Assembly (NCBI RefSeq): GCF_002368335.1 | Contig: NZ_AP018288.1 | Coordinates: 159,372-223,371 of the forward strand | Length of the DNA stretch: 64,000 nt | Origin: Nostoc sp. NIES-4103 | Lineage (GTDB): Bacteria; Cyanobacteriota; Cyanobacteriia; Cyanobacteriales; Nostocaceae | Reading direction: 5' to 3' | Shown: in pieces, positions 1 to 9,854 of the stretch | Layout: every line of letters begins with the position of its first letter | Numbering within the stretch: the stretch's first letter is position 1 | Translations under genes and position numbers: made by a program | The notes under the pieces: generated by a model | The model's input: the letters and a program-made list of their open reading frames with translations, nothing else | What the model was told of the DNA's origin: nothing | The model's database searches: none

Positions 1-737
1 TATAAGTCTGCTTTGGAAGAGGATGTTAATTTTTTCTTTGTAAATAAACTACCTAAACCAAAGAGTGCTAATGCAGTGATGGTAGTTGGTTCCGGAACTG
101 AAACTGGCTTGGTACTGTCGCCACTTTTAACATTAGGAGTAGTGAGTTCAGAAACTTTGGCAGTTTCAGTATTAGAAGTAGTGGGTTCAGGAACTTTGGT
201 AGTCTCTGTTGTGTCGTTATTTACAGGAGTTGTACTATTAGTACTACCATCAGTGACACCAGAATTAACGCTTTCACCAGCAGATTCTTCGGGAACACTG
301 GGAACGCTGCTAATGCTACTAACTTGTGTATACTCATAGGTGTAATCAGCTTTACCTGTTGGTAATGTCTTTGGTGGCACATCTGAAACTAATACTAATT
401 CTCCTTCACCTGGCCCCATTTTGGATTTATTATCTCCAGCTTTGACCGTATAAGCTACCAGATTATAACCTGAATAGTTCTGTAAAAAGGCTGTCGGATC
501 GTAGTTCAAAGTCTCTTGAGGAGCATCAGAAAAGTTATCAATCTTAACCTTAGTTATATTTCCAGAAGCATCTTGAAGATAAAGAACAACGTTTGAGATG
601 GCGTGTCCATTTGGGCTTGTAATAACTGTGGATTGTGCAGCAAATCCTGGCCCAATTATACTAATGAGAGTTGAAAATCCAAAAACACTACCTGCTAGTG
701 AGGGAAGGATAAATTTAGTAACAAAGCTTTTATTCAT
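1..737 (-). CDS. PEP-CTERM sorting-domain protein (C-terminal end at window edge)
   Basis: Reading the minus strand from ATG at 737 gives an open frame to base 1 (245 codons), so the stop lies at or just past the window edge. The N-terminus is a signal peptide (MNKSFVTK, then a hydrophobic run ending near GFAAQS). The middle has a Ser/Thr/Pro-rich stretch with repeated VPEPTT/KVPEPTTSN/KVSELTTPN units. The end carries the sorting signature VPEPTT, a short hydrophobic helix (ALALFGLGSLF) and a basic tail (TKKKL). Such proteins are exported and processed by an exosortase-type system. The function of the ectodomain is not recognised. Plus-strand reading frames here are antisense shadows. Confidence 0.8.
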   Translation of the reverse strand, partial: MNKSFVTKFILPSLAGSVFGFSTLISIIGPGFAAQSTVITSPNGHAISNVVLYLQDASGNITKVKIDNFSDAPQETLNYDPTAFLQNYSGYNLVAYTVKAGDNKSKMGPGEGELVLVSDVPPKTLPTGKADYTYEYTQVSSISSVPSVPEESAGESVNSGVTDGSTNSTTPVNNDTTETTKVPEPTTSNTETAKVSELTTPNVKSGDSTKPVSVPEPTTITALALFGLGSLFTKKKLTSSSKADL

Positions 738-1083
738 TATTTATCACTCCAATTATTTTGTTAGCTTTTAGTAGCCAGAAGACAAAGCTAACATCTGGCG
801 AATTTATCTGTATTCCGCAAACTAACTGAATTTAATTTAAAGCTTATGCCTGCTAAAAACTCTCAAATTTTAAAGCAATGACAAATCTCTACTAGGGTAT
901 ATTTTAATAAAAATTATTAAGTACAGAAACACTGTAGATTTATTTAATACCTGTAACTAAATTGAACTAAACTATTAAGTAATATAGGTTAGTCTTTGCT
1001 CATCCTATTCAGGTTTTAGAGGGCAAATTATTTGTTGTTAACTGCTTAAAATTGTCTCAAGTAACTTACTGAGGAGTATTTCC
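738..1083. other. AT-rich divergent intergenic region
   Basis: This 346-base spacer separates the minus-strand PEP-CTERM gene from the plus-strand cytochrome b561-like gene, so it must hold both promoters. It is very AT-rich. A GAGGAG-like ribosome site lies near 1071, just before the GTG start at 1084. I see no RNA gene or repeat in it. Confidence 0.5.
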
Positions 1084-1809
1084 GTGTCTCGTTCTGCACC
1101 CTACCAACCTTTGTTGTTAAGAATTCTTCATGGTGTAAGTGGAATTTTAGTGATTGCAGCAATTACTACAGGATTTTTAGTTTACAACACTTTTGATCGC
1201 AGATTTGGCAAGTTACCAATTCCTGCAATTGGGGAAATTCAAGACATTCACGGAACCTTGGCTTTATGTTTCTTGCTTGTATTACCAGCTTTTGCAGTGT
1301 ATAGCTTTCATGCTGGGTACAAACGTCTTCTACAACCAGATTCTTTACAAAATTTAACTGTGTTTGGGCGGCCGAGTTGGTGGGTTAGCCTGCAAAGAAT
1401 TGCTAATACTCTCATGCTTATAGCTTCTGTTTTAGCCGTTATATCTGGCAGGATGATGAAAGAAGAATGGCTACCATCAGGAGAGTTGAATCACATTTGG
1501 TATTTCTTTCATCTGGGCGCGTGGGCTATTATGGTTTGCTGTTTAGCAATTCATCTTTTGATGTCTAGCAAAGTGGGTGGTGTACCGTTATTAATTTCAA
1601 TGTTTTCGCTAAAAGTGCGCCCAGAAGATAGTCCTACTAAATGGTCTAGCCGTTTTCGTAGTTGGTTGAGCAATTTTCCACCTAATTTGAGAGTACAAAT
1701 CAATCATTTGATGGAGAACAATCTTTCTTTAACAATTATTGAAGTTATTGTGCTGGTTGGAATTTTTGTAGCTTTTATTTTACCTTTGTTCTTTTCTGGA
1801 AATGAGTAA
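1084..1809 (+). CDS. cytochrome b561-like integral membrane protein
   Basis: A 241-residue protein with about five hydrophobic segments (near residues 13-33, 55-75, 105-122, 138-160 and 217-236). Histidines in or near helices (H16, H55, H71, H136, H142, H157) are spaced as in di-heme cytochrome b561/b6-type electron-transfer proteins. It probably sits in the cytoplasmic or thylakoid membrane and moves electrons across it. The start is GTG at 1084, with a GAGGAG-like site about 8 bases upstream. No partner oxidoreductase is adjacent, so the electron donor is unknown. The family call rests on topology and histidine placement, not on a full match. Confidence 0.6.
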   Translation: MSRSAPYQPLLLRILHGVSGILVIAAITTGFLVYNTFDRRFGKLPIPAIGEIQDIHGTLALCFLLVLPAFAVYSFHAGYKRLLQPDSLQNLTVFGRPSWWVSLQRIANTLMLIASVLAVISGRMMKEEWLPSGELNHIWYFFHLGAWAIMVCCLAIHLLMSSKVGGVPLLISMFSLKVRPEDSPTKWSSRFRSWLSNFPPNLRVQINHLMENNLSLTIIEVIVLVGIFVAFILPLFFSGNE

Positions 1810-1847
1810 CCAAACTCTAAAAGAACAGAATACTGAAAGCTGAAGTA

Positions 1848-1982
1848 ATATCAAGTTCGCTTAATTATTTATAAATCGTAAAGCACCCCACCCGCCTTAC
1901 GGCATCCTCCCCTTACCAAGGGGAGGGTTGAGGCAGGGTAACGCGAGGACTATAATCATAGCTAATTATCCGAACTTGATAT
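1848..1982. repeat. MITE-like element with 12-bp terminal inverted repeats
   Basis: The ends are exact inverted repeats: ATATCAAGTTCG at 1848-1859 and CGAACTTGATAT at 1971-1982. In the middle lies a GC-rich hairpin, CCTCCCCTT-ACC-AAGGGGAGG (1906-1926). There is no coding frame. A second element of the same design is at 21628-21773. It lies between convergent genes and its hairpin may also end transcripts. Confidence 0.6.
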
Positions 1983-2015
1983 AATTACGAATTATGAACC
2001 TTTTTGTAATATAAA

Positions 2016-3104
2016 CTAGCGTGATGAACGAAAGATAACGCGCCCTGGAGATTCTTCTTGATTAATTCGCGCATACACTCGTAGACAAGTTAAAACTTCC
2101 CCAGGAACGCCGCCACAATCTAGTTGCAAATCATCTTTTGATAAATTACAAATATCAGCATAAAGTCCTGATAATTGACGAATACGCACATCATACCCAG
2201 CTTTATTTGCCCTGTCGGCTACTTTTTTTAATATGCGTCGTGATTCTTGTTGCAGCTTACCCCACCAAGAATAACGTTCCGCTGGTGGGACAAATACTAG
2301 AGAGTGTATAGCTTCATCCATGTCTATCCAAGCACGTAGAGTTAAAAGCGGATCAGCATTTTCCTCTGCTTTTTGGGTACGTTGAAAACGATCGCTTAAA
2401 GCATCAATATATAGCGATCGCTGTTCTGGTTTAGAATATAAACTAATAACATCAAAACTAAAAACACTCTTTAAAGCATGATGTAAATCTGGGTCTATCT
2501 CAATAAGATTTATATAAGTAAGCAGTAACCCAGCTAGTAAGTCTATATCTTCATAAGCATAATCTTGAGTAATTTTAGAATTTAAAAGTGCTTGTTTAGA
2601 TAAACATAAACCCTTAGCTTGTATAGTTCCGCTAAGTCCAGGGTAGATAATTTCATCCCGAATAAAAGGAAGTTCATAAACATATGAATTATCCTCCATT
2701 GCACCAGCTAACTGTGCCATTTCCAAAGCACGGTGTCGCCAAGATGTAGCCAGTTCTTCAGGAACTCTTAGCAGCTTGCATTGAATTTCATTCCACAATT
2801 GGGAGTCTGTTTGACTTTGCAGTGAGGAACTTCCCAGATAATAACTGAGTTCTGAATCAGAATCAAAAGCATCGCGCAAATGATTTAACTTTAGATCATC
2901 TGATGCTAAATCAACCTCCTCATCCACAGGCTGTAACAAACTATGAAGTTCATCCAACACCTCATCACATACCTTAGCCCCTGGATCTAAAGGTAATTCT
3001 GTGCGAGCCTGATTTAAAGTAGCCTCTAGTCCATGCAAACTAAACCGCAATAACCTGGCTAACTCCGAATTTTCTATCTTCAATAACTGACTTAGATGCT
3101 GCAT
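2016..3104 (-). CDS. conserved hypothetical protein, third gene of dynamin/Hsp70-like cluster
   Basis: A 362-residue, largely helical and acidic protein with no motif I recognise, no signal peptide and no membrane segment. Conserved-looking aromatic patches include ERYSWWGKLQQESRR near residue 277 and a C-terminal SPGRVIFRSSR. It is the last gene of a same-strand run after the Hsp70-like ATPase (3316-6720) and the dynamin-like GTPase (6937-9501), which suggests a shared job. The 211-base gap to the Hsp70-like gene is filled by a hairpin repeat. Function unknown; an adaptor or regulator for the two NTPases is only inference from position. Confidence 0.65.
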   Translation of the reverse strand: MQHLSQLLKIENSELARLLRFSLHGLEATLNQARTELPLDPGAKVCDEVLDELHSLLQPVDEEVDLASDDLKLNHLRDAFDSDSELSYYLGSSSLQSQTDSQLWNEIQCKLLRVPEELATSWRHRALEMAQLAGAMEDNSYVYELPFIRDEIIYPGLSGTIQAKGLCLSKQALLNSKITQDYAYEDIDLLAGLLLTYINLIEIDPDLHHALKSVFSFDVISLYSKPEQRSLYIDALSDRFQRTQKAEENADPLLTLRAWIDMDEAIHSLVFVPPAERYSWWGKLQQESRRILKKVADRANKAGYDVRIRQLSGLYADICNLSKDDLQLDCGGVPGEVLTCLRVYARINQEESPGRVIFRSSR

Positions 3105-3186
3105 GAATATAACCTTTCTTTATCTCACGCAAAGCCGCAAAGGCGCAAAAGTTTTGTTAGAGATTTTCAAAAAATAAATCAACTAT

Positions 3187-3251
3187 CTTGTGGGGTGGGC
3201 ATCCTGCCCGCCTTTCATACAAAGGACGGGTGAGGACACCCATCCCACAAG
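3187..3251. repeat. dispersed hairpin repeat (CTTGTGGGGTGGGCATC family)
   Basis: Starts with CTTGTGGGGTGGGCATCCTG and ends with the inverse-like ACACCCATCCCACAAG, forming a long imperfect stem. A full copy lies at 9796-9854 and a half copy at 9661-9687, so three members flank the dynamin/Hsp70-like cluster. Confidence 0.75.
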
Positions 3252-3315
3252 AAAATTTAGGTTTTTAAAATGAAAGTCCCTTTGCGACTTTGCGCCTTTG
3301 CGCGAAATGCTCATC

Positions 3316-6300
3316 TTAATGTATCCCGCAAAACGGATCGCGTTCCTTATCAACTTCGTTAGGCTGCAATTCTAATTCAGCACGATAAACGCATCCTTCT
3401 TGCTTGAGACATTCTAAACTTGTTGATGTCCAGTATGGCACTTCCCCAGCGTGCATACGCAAAATGCCTTGATTGTCAAGGGTGACACGATATTGACAAG
3501 GGTAATCTGTTGTTACTTCCGGTTTACTAAGTGCGCCAATACGTATCCATTTTTTCGTGTTAGTTTCACTATCTGTTTGATAAATATAAAACGTGTGCTG
3601 ACCACTTTGCGGGAAGGGGGGTAAAGAGTTACTAATTAAACCTGTTCCTGGTTCCGGTGCGCCATCACGCAGATAATGAAATTGTTGCTGGAATTGACTA
3701 TCATCTTTGTCTACTTCAAATACTAAATGATAGGCATGTGGTTGATCTACAGTTGCAGACTCAATCACATTGATGGCAATATCACCATCATTTAAATCTT
3801 TTTTGGGGCTTTCTATAGCAATATTCCACTTTAATTTACCATCGGCAAATAGCGTTGATGTTTCTGAAGCTGCTGATAAGGCGGAACTCACATCAATACC
3901 AGGAACATCAATCCAATAATGGGGATTTCCTTGACACAACAACACGCTAAACTGGAGTGTTTGATCAATTTCAAATTGGACTTTAATTTTTTTGAGAAAT
4001 TCTACTTCTTCCATCCCCAATTTCTCCATGAGGTTTTTGCCATCGAAACTTCCCCAAAGTCTTAAATCTCCATCTTCATAGTCTTGACGGTAAATAATAT
4101 TAATCAATTGTATGCCTTGCCATTGGGTACGAACTTTGGCTACATTTTCCCAGTAAGCAAGTTGATAAAGTTCTTGTCCGGCTTTGAAGATTGTGAGTAA
4201 ATCGTTGCTTTGGGTTTTACGTTTGAAGTTACATGGTAGATAATAAAATAAGTTTTTAACATCAATTTCTAGTTGATTGGCTCCTTTACGTAACAATCCT
4301 TTAGATTCTTCGGGGTCGAATCTTAATCTTCGCAATTTCTCAGCATAACAAGCACCTGCTGAGGTGGCTAATTTGGTAAATTCTAATACAAAGGTAATTC
4401 TTTCTGGATTCCAGACGAAATAAGGAGAGTTGCTAAATTCTTGATAGATTTGGCGTTGCACTAAGTCGAGATTGCAGGTTTTTCCAGACAGAATTAACCA
4501 ATCAACTTTATGTGTATTCCACGCATCTATATTGTTATCTTGAGGACGTAAACGACTTTCCATCAATCCTTTAGCAATGCCGATCGCTTCTTTGATTGCT
4601 GAAGCCGCAGCGCGTTCAAATTGCTGGTTATCTAGTGTAACACAGATACTTTCAGGGTTTTTCACCTGGAATTTGATTCCGCTTTGGGTAAGCAGTTCGG
4701 AAATTTGTTGTTCAGAGAGATTAAAAATTAAGGGATAATTCTCAGCAGGTGGCTTTTGTCCGAGTTTGAGTTTAGCTGCTTCTGCATGATCCCAAAGGGT
4801 GTAAAATGTTTGCAGGCGTTGGGGTGCTTGTTGCCAACGAGTTGGTAATACTTTTTCGGCTGTATCTAAGGCATCTTTATAAGCAGCGTCACCTTCGGGA
4901 TTCTCTTTATCTAAACATCTGATCAGACTGCCACTTTGAAATTTTCCTTGTACTAAGAAGCGTTCGTTTAACTCAGAGTTAATTAAATCTTCTAGCTTTT
5001 CACTTTCCAGATCACCTCTGAAAACTGCTGTTAATAAAAAGTCAGCGATCGCCACTTTCAATAACCTGAAAATTCGCAAGGTGATTAACTCACCACCTAG
5101 TTGTAAATGTCCAGAAGAACCTAACAGTTTGGGGGTGAGTTTATAGTAGCGTCCGCCTAAACCTCGGTCTTCATTCTCGGCAAAGAAAGGTGTTTTATCT
5201 TCTAAAGTCAGTTCAATTAAAGCTAAGTCTGTGGTGCCGCCACCGATATCTAAAACCAGAACATTTTGCGACCATTTATTACCATCTTGGCGACAACGAG
5301 TTTTAAAAGATTCAATGCCAATATTCAAATTACCACCAAATTCTCGCCATAAGAAAAAGATGGCTACAGAAACAGCTTCATCGTAAGCAGTTTGCACATC
5401 ATCGATGCCTAATTCTTCAACTAATTCCTTAACTTCTTTGCGAACAACTGGCGGGGCTACGGTGGGATAGGTAACAACTGCTGTGAGGAATTCTCCTTCA
5501 GAAAATCTACGTTTTGCCCGTTGGCGGTAATCTTCAGTTAACTCAATTAAATGTCCCCAAGCTGCTTGGATTAGTTGGTTAACATTAATTGTTTCTTCTT
5601 CACCATCCAAAGTTACTGGAAAGGAACGATCCTGACCAAAATAACGTTTAGGTGAATGATGAAACCTGCTGATAATTTCCTTTAGAGAAGTGCTTGTACC
5701 TTGGGCGATCGCTTTTTTTCTGTTGTCTCTAGCTTCCCTACCCATCTTGAGTTGTAGTTCTGACAAACGAGAAATTTCTAACTCGCTTGGTACTTCTGTA
5801 TTGCGGCGGTCAATATCTAGGACAACTGGAATTAAATTTTGTGATTCTAGGGTGGGGACGCGGAACACTTCATGATATATTTGATAAAGCTTTTTGCTCA
5901 CCGCCCGCCGAAATTGATCACTATTGCCTAAACACAATTCGATTTGACGAATTGCTTCTAAAAATCGCTCTTTATTATCGCTTGTAAAAATTTCATTCAA
6001 GCGGCTGGGTTCGACTTCTAAATTTTTACTAATATCAGTGAGAAACTTTTCCCAGTCAGCAGCACTAACATTGGGTAAAGCAACTGAAGCGGGAGAACTC
6101 AGCCATTGTGCCAAGCGATCGCGTAATCTGACTTCTTGTTCTTTTGGTAAAATTTCTGCTATTGGTACTTCAATCGGGTCGAAAAGTGTCACTGTAGAAT
6201 TGGACGTACCAAAATCAAGGGCGAACCATCCGGGAAATCTTTTTTGTTGTTTCTCGCTTGGTTGTTTCTCAATGGAGTTGTTTAATTGAAAAGGATTCAT

Positions 6301-6720
6301 TGCAGTATCCGTTGGAATTGTTTGCTGGTCATAAATTAGTGCTGACCAAAGATGACATGAAGATGAAATTTGTTTGCGCTTAGATAATAGGGGATTTCCT
6401 CTAGAGTCAGAATCAAAATACTCGACAATTACCTTTAAAGTACAGTTTATTGATTGTGTTAAAGGTTGCTTAAGTTTACAAGGATATTGTTCTAGTTGTC
6501 CGATTTGAGAAATTTTTGGTGTAACTGAGTGGAATTGTTTGTATGTTTGTTGAATTTGTGCTGCTACTTCAGTGGGCATTCCTTTAACACTACAAATGAT
6601 ACGCGAAATGTGCGGAATGTTACTACCAGAAGCGACAAGTTGAATTTTGGGAAGTTCCAAATATTCTTTTTTGTAAACACGCACTTGAAATCGAGGAGAA
6701 AGTCTAATTTCTACAGGCAT
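3316..6720 (-). CDS. large Hsp70/actin-fold ATPase
   Basis: A 1134-residue protein. After a roughly 160-residue N-terminal region it has an Hsp70/actin-type nucleotide site: phosphate-1 loop FALDFGTSNS at 166-175, phosphate-2 loop VLDIGGGTTDLALIEL near 490, and a late adenosine-type strand WLILSGKTCNL. It is almost twice the length of DnaK and lacks a recognisable DnaK substrate domain; about 350 extra C-terminal residues look beta-rich. The length and the pairing with a large P-loop GTPase recall the SrfB/SrfC pair of enterobacteria (an inference). Start ATG at 6720, with a heptamer repeat block directly upstream. Probably cytosolic; the role is unknown. Confidence 0.75.
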   Translation of the reverse strand: MPVEIRLSPRFQVRVYKKEYLELPKIQLVASGSNIPHISRIICSVKGMPTEVAAQIQQTYKQFHSVTPKISQIGQLEQYPCKLKQPLTQSINCTLKVIVEYFDSDSRGNPLLSKRKQISSSCHLWSALIYDQQTIPTDTAMNPFQLNNSIEKQPSEKQQKRFPGWFALDFGTSNSTVTLFDPIEVPIAEILPKEQEVRLRDRLAQWLSSPASVALPNVSAADWEKFLTDISKNLEVEPSRLNEIFTSDNKERFLEAIRQIELCLGNSDQFRRAVSKKLYQIYHEVFRVPTLESQNLIPVVLDIDRRNTEVPSELEISRLSELQLKMGREARDNRKKAIAQGTSTSLKEIISRFHHSPKRYFGQDRSFPVTLDGEEETINVNQLIQAAWGHLIELTEDYRQRAKRRFSEGEFLTAVVTYPTVAPPVVRKEVKELVEELGIDDVQTAYDEAVSVAIFFLWREFGGNLNIGIESFKTRCRQDGNKWSQNVLVLDIGGGTTDLALIELTLEDKTPFFAENEDRGLGGRYYKLTPKLLGSSGHLQLGGELITLRIFRLLKVAIADFLLTAVFRGDLESEKLEDLINSELNERFLVQGKFQSGSLIRCLDKENPEGDAAYKDALDTAEKVLPTRWQQAPQRLQTFYTLWDHAEAAKLKLGQKPPAENYPLIFNLSEQQISELLTQSGIKFQVKNPESICVTLDNQQFERAAASAIKEAIGIAKGLMESRLRPQDNNIDAWNTHKVDWLILSGKTCNLDLVQRQIYQEFSNSPYFVWNPERITFVLEFTKLATSAGACYAEKLRRLRFDPEESKGLLRKGANQLEIDVKNLFYYLPCNFKRKTQSNDLLTIFKAGQELYQLAYWENVAKVRTQWQGIQLINIIYRQDYEDGDLRLWGSFDGKNLMEKLGMEEVEFLKKIKVQFEIDQTLQFSVLLCQGNPHYWIDVPGIDVSSALSAASETSTLFADGKLKWNIAIESPKKDLNDGDIAINVIESATVDQPHAYHLVFEVDKDDSQFQQQFHYLRDGAPEPGTGLISNSLPPFPQSGQHTFYIYQTDSETNTKKWIRIGALSKPEVTTDYPCQYRVTLDNQGILRMHAGEVPYWTSTSLECLKQEGCVYRAELELQPNEVDKERDPFCGIH

Positions 6721-6721
6721 T

Positions 6722-6936
6722 TCATATTTTCCTTGGTTGGGGGTATTGGGTACTGGGTACTGGGGATTGGGTATTGGGAATTGGGGATTGGGTATTGAGT
6801 ATCGGGTACTGGGAATTGGGTATTAGAAAAATTCTTTCCCAGTCCCCAGTCCCCAGTCCCCAGTCCCTATTCCCTATTCCCCATTCCCCATTCCCTATTC
6901 CCCATTCCCTATTCCCTATTCCCAATTCTCCATTCC
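6722..6936. repeat. heptameric short tandem repeats (STRR), G-rich then C-rich
   Basis: From about 6735 units such as GGGTATT, GGGTACT and GGGGATT run to about 6825. Then AGAAAAATTCTTTCCCAGTC leads into C-rich units CCCCAGT, CCCTATT and CCCCATT. The two halves are near-complementary and could fold into a long hairpin. The block fills the gap between the dynamin-like and Hsp70-like genes. Confidence 0.85.
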
Positions 6937-9501
6937 CTATCCAGCAACTTTACGAGAAAAATCTGAGTGAGAAATGGTGGTGATTTCTGAGAGAATTTGT
7001 AACCAGGTGGGAATTGCGATCGCAGTTGGCGAGTCTTTACCAGCCAGATATCTCAGCAACTCTTCTTTTTTGGAGATATTTTGTAAAGTGGGAACAATTT
7101 GATCTAAAATTCCCTCAAGTTCAGCATTGACTCGCTGATTAACTTCGCTGACATACTGCACAAGATGTAAGCTAGCGCTGGCGGTGATTTCATCCCGCAA
7201 CCGCAAAACGAAAAGCTGGTGATTTGTGGATCTAGTTAAACCTTGACTTCTTTCTGGTGCCCAATCAAAGATTTGTCCAATATTGTGTTTTTCATCTTGA
7301 CGCGCCAAGGGAAACATGAATTCGGGTGAAATAGCTTTGTCTTTGCTACTAATTTCCGAAATGATTGCTTCTTTCCATTGGTTAGGATCGCAACCCAGTA
7401 GCAACTTATAAAATAAGTCGGCTTCTTCCCCACTAAATGCAGCTTCAATCTCTTGTTCCATTTCTGGGTTGAGAATTGCCTTGAGGTGGTCGCGTTCTTG
7501 GGCGATTTGGTTGGATAATTTGCTTAACAAGTCTACCACTGCTTGGCGGATGCGATCGCGGGCAAATTCTTCTAGTTCTGCCACAGTCTTGGCAAAAGTT
7601 GGATAAAAATCATCGCTTTTAGTGGGAACAGCAGTATTCACTCTATTCCCGCGATCAAATAGTTTACCAGCTGCGCCTTTCGATTCGGTAAGCGCGATCG
7701 CGCCATTATGAGCTTTATTAAATAGTAGAGTCCACTGATTCCAACTGATGATCTTGTATGTGAGTTCATCTTTCACCACATCGCTAACGACTTCTCCCCG
7801 TCGGTCTTTGAGTGGTTCTTTACCTAAATCTTTTTGGAAGTTTCTGTAGGTTTTATCTAAATTTTCAATAGCAGACCGCAACTCAATTAAAGTTGGACTA
7901 TCTCCGGTGGGTATGCCTTGCTCGTCAATTTCGGCAATAATGTCTTCTAGTATATTTTGTTGTTGACGCAAATGATCAGCAGCCCTGCGAGTATCTTCAT
8001 GTAGTTGCTTCAACCCGTGAGTCGCCACATGATTTTGAATTAATTCTCGTAGCTTGGCGATACCGCCATCTTGAGCAAAGTAACCTAATTGTCTACCTAA
8101 ATGGCTGCGTGCATTTGATTCTAACAGCCGTTCACTTAACCGTCCCCATTTTTGTTGTAACCGCTTCGACCTTTCCAGGTAATCAGGATAATCCAGGTTT
8201 GCTAAAAATTCTGGTGAACCAGCTTTAACAGTGGTTGAACGTTTGGCTAATTCCGCCAGTCCCAACAGTGGTGATAGTAAAACGATGCGGTCTTTGTGGG
8301 TGGTAAATGCATTTGCACCATCGATGGTGGTTTGCAGCACCTTCAATTTTTGGAAAACAGTATCCTCCTGCAAAGGACTGTTAGCTGCGGTATCGTCGAT
8401 GAGTTGGTCGAGTTCTCTTTCGCCGCCTTCGCTATCCAAGGGTAACTGGTCGAAGCGTCCCACACCGACTAAGATTAAATCTTTCAAATCTTGTCCCGGT
8501 CGCTGCTGCTGCATCATCGTGAAGATTTTATTGGCGCGATCGCTTCCGGGTGATTTGCCATTCAACAATACTAAAATTGTCTGGACTTCTGCCAATTCCC
8601 GCAATGATAAAAATGTATCCCTCGCACCAGAATTAGCAGCACCTAATCCTGGAAAGTCGAGGAGAACAAATTCTGAAGCATCCGTGACATCCCAAATTTC
8701 CCGTGAGATTTTCACCTCAATATCAACGCGGCGAATTAGGGGAAAACTGTTCTGTAACAGCTTTGCTGGAAGTCTTTGGGGCGAATTTGGTAATCGAATA
8801 TGACCGGGAGGTAAATCTGCAAAGCTGAGGGTTTGAATCGCCATTGGCTGTTCAGCTAACTGTAACCCTTCACGAGCTGTAGTAGCATCAATCTGATATC
8901 TACCACCACAAAGCGCTTCACCATAGGAGTGATAAGCACGCACAAATAACACCAACTCCCGCAGCAAATAACGTAGTTCTAAATTGTTACTGCTGTTCCA
9001 TAATTCTTCGCACCAGCCAATAACATCTTTATCGATATCAAGATTTGATACAGACCTTGGTGTGAGTCCTGCTGCTATAGCACGTTGGCTTGCTTCCCCC
9101 AACATAAAGCCAAGGCACTCATCCACTCCATCGTGAGAAAGATACTCAACAGTAAAATTACTCAACCCAGTCGTGCTAAATCCATCTTGCGGTATGAGAT
9201 GAATTGCTGTAATATTACCTGTAGTCGGATTTTCACTTACTGGCAAAGCATCGGCAAATCCGATTAAGCTGCCTAAAAGTAAAGTTTTGCCACTACTAAA
9301 TTCTCCCATCACACCGATTTTGACAGCCGAAGTTGCAAATTCTACAGTTTTCTGGGCAGCTTCCCGTAGGCGTACCAGGCAGTCATCAAGGCTTGCGGGC
9401 ACCCAATCTGCTTGTTGAGAGGGATAAGCAGGCACTGAATCTATTTTCTGGAGAATAAATTCGCCGTACTCTTTAAAACATTCCAGTTTTCCTGGTTCCA
9501 T
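6937..9501 (-). CDS. dynamin-like large GTPase
   Basis: An 854-residue protein from ATG at 9501; a TTG at 9549 would add 16 residues. GTPase motifs: G1 P-loop GEFSSGKT near residue 68, a Thr-rich switch (PTTGNIT), G3 LLDFPGLG followed by an insertion typical of dynamin-like proteins, and a G4-like VGVGRFDQL in place of the usual TKxD. The C-terminal half is predicted helical and coiled coil. Dynamin-like GTPases remodel membranes or form membrane-attached assemblies; no transmembrane paddle is evident here. It is the first gene of the trio with the Hsp70-like ATPase and the 362-residue protein, with no other gene between them. Confidence 0.75.
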   Translation of the reverse strand: MEPGKLECFKEYGEFILQKIDSVPAYPSQQADWVPASLDDCLVRLREAAQKTVEFATSAVKIGVMGEFSSGKTLLLGSLIGFADALPVSENPTTGNITAIHLIPQDGFSTTGLSNFTVEYLSHDGVDECLGFMLGEASQRAIAAGLTPRSVSNLDIDKDVIGWCEELWNSSNNLELRYLLRELVLFVRAYHSYGEALCGGRYQIDATTAREGLQLAEQPMAIQTLSFADLPPGHIRLPNSPQRLPAKLLQNSFPLIRRVDIEVKISREIWDVTDASEFVLLDFPGLGAANSGARDTFLSLRELAEVQTILVLLNGKSPGSDRANKIFTMMQQQRPGQDLKDLILVGVGRFDQLPLDSEGGERELDQLIDDTAANSPLQEDTVFQKLKVLQTTIDGANAFTTHKDRIVLLSPLLGLAELAKRSTTVKAGSPEFLANLDYPDYLERSKRLQQKWGRLSERLLESNARSHLGRQLGYFAQDGGIAKLRELIQNHVATHGLKQLHEDTRRAADHLRQQQNILEDIIAEIDEQGIPTGDSPTLIELRSAIENLDKTYRNFQKDLGKEPLKDRRGEVVSDVVKDELTYKIISWNQWTLLFNKAHNGAIALTESKGAAGKLFDRGNRVNTAVPTKSDDFYPTFAKTVAELEEFARDRIRQAVVDLLSKLSNQIAQERDHLKAILNPEMEQEIEAAFSGEEADLFYKLLLGCDPNQWKEAIISEISSKDKAISPEFMFPLARQDEKHNIGQIFDWAPERSQGLTRSTNHQLFVLRLRDEITASASLHLVQYVSEVNQRVNAELEGILDQIVPTLQNISKKEELLRYLAGKDSPTAIAIPTWLQILSEITTISHSDFSRKVAG

Positions 9502-9660
9502 AGAGAATTTTTCCGCCCAAGATAAATTTCTGTGAGTTTTATAACACAAAAAATGAGATTAGCAGCCCTTGGTACAACGAGTTGATCAGCTGTTCCACAT
9601 AAATCTAATTGTGTTGACTGATAAGCTAAAACACATTTGCATAACTAAATTTTTGAAATT

Positions 9661-9854
9661 CTTGTGGGGTGGGCATCTTGCCCGCCCAGTATATACAAGT
9701 TAAATGTGGAACAGCTTAACTGATGACCGATGACTATCATCTATCAGAAATTTAAATGTAGTAGGTGTCAAAACTAAAATGTTGCAATAAATTTTCTTGT
9801 GGGGCGGGTATCTTACCCGCCAATGACGGACGGGCGAGACACCCATCCCACAAG
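9661..9854. repeat. two copies of the CTTGTGGGG hairpin repeat
   Basis: A half copy, CTTGTGGGGTGGGCATCTTG, starts at 9661. A full copy spans 9796-9854 (CTTGTGGGGCGGGTATCTTA to ACACCCATCCCACAAG). Both match the element at 3187-3251. Confidence 0.75.

Noticed and set aside
13..339. 108-codon plus-strand frame at the left edge
   Set aside because: It is antisense to the PEP-CTERM gene, whose signal peptide and sorting signal are clear on the minus strand.
8231..8803. 190-codon plus-strand frame
   Set aside because: It lies wholly antisense within the dynamin-like GTPase gene, has no known motif and a composition expected of a shadow frame.
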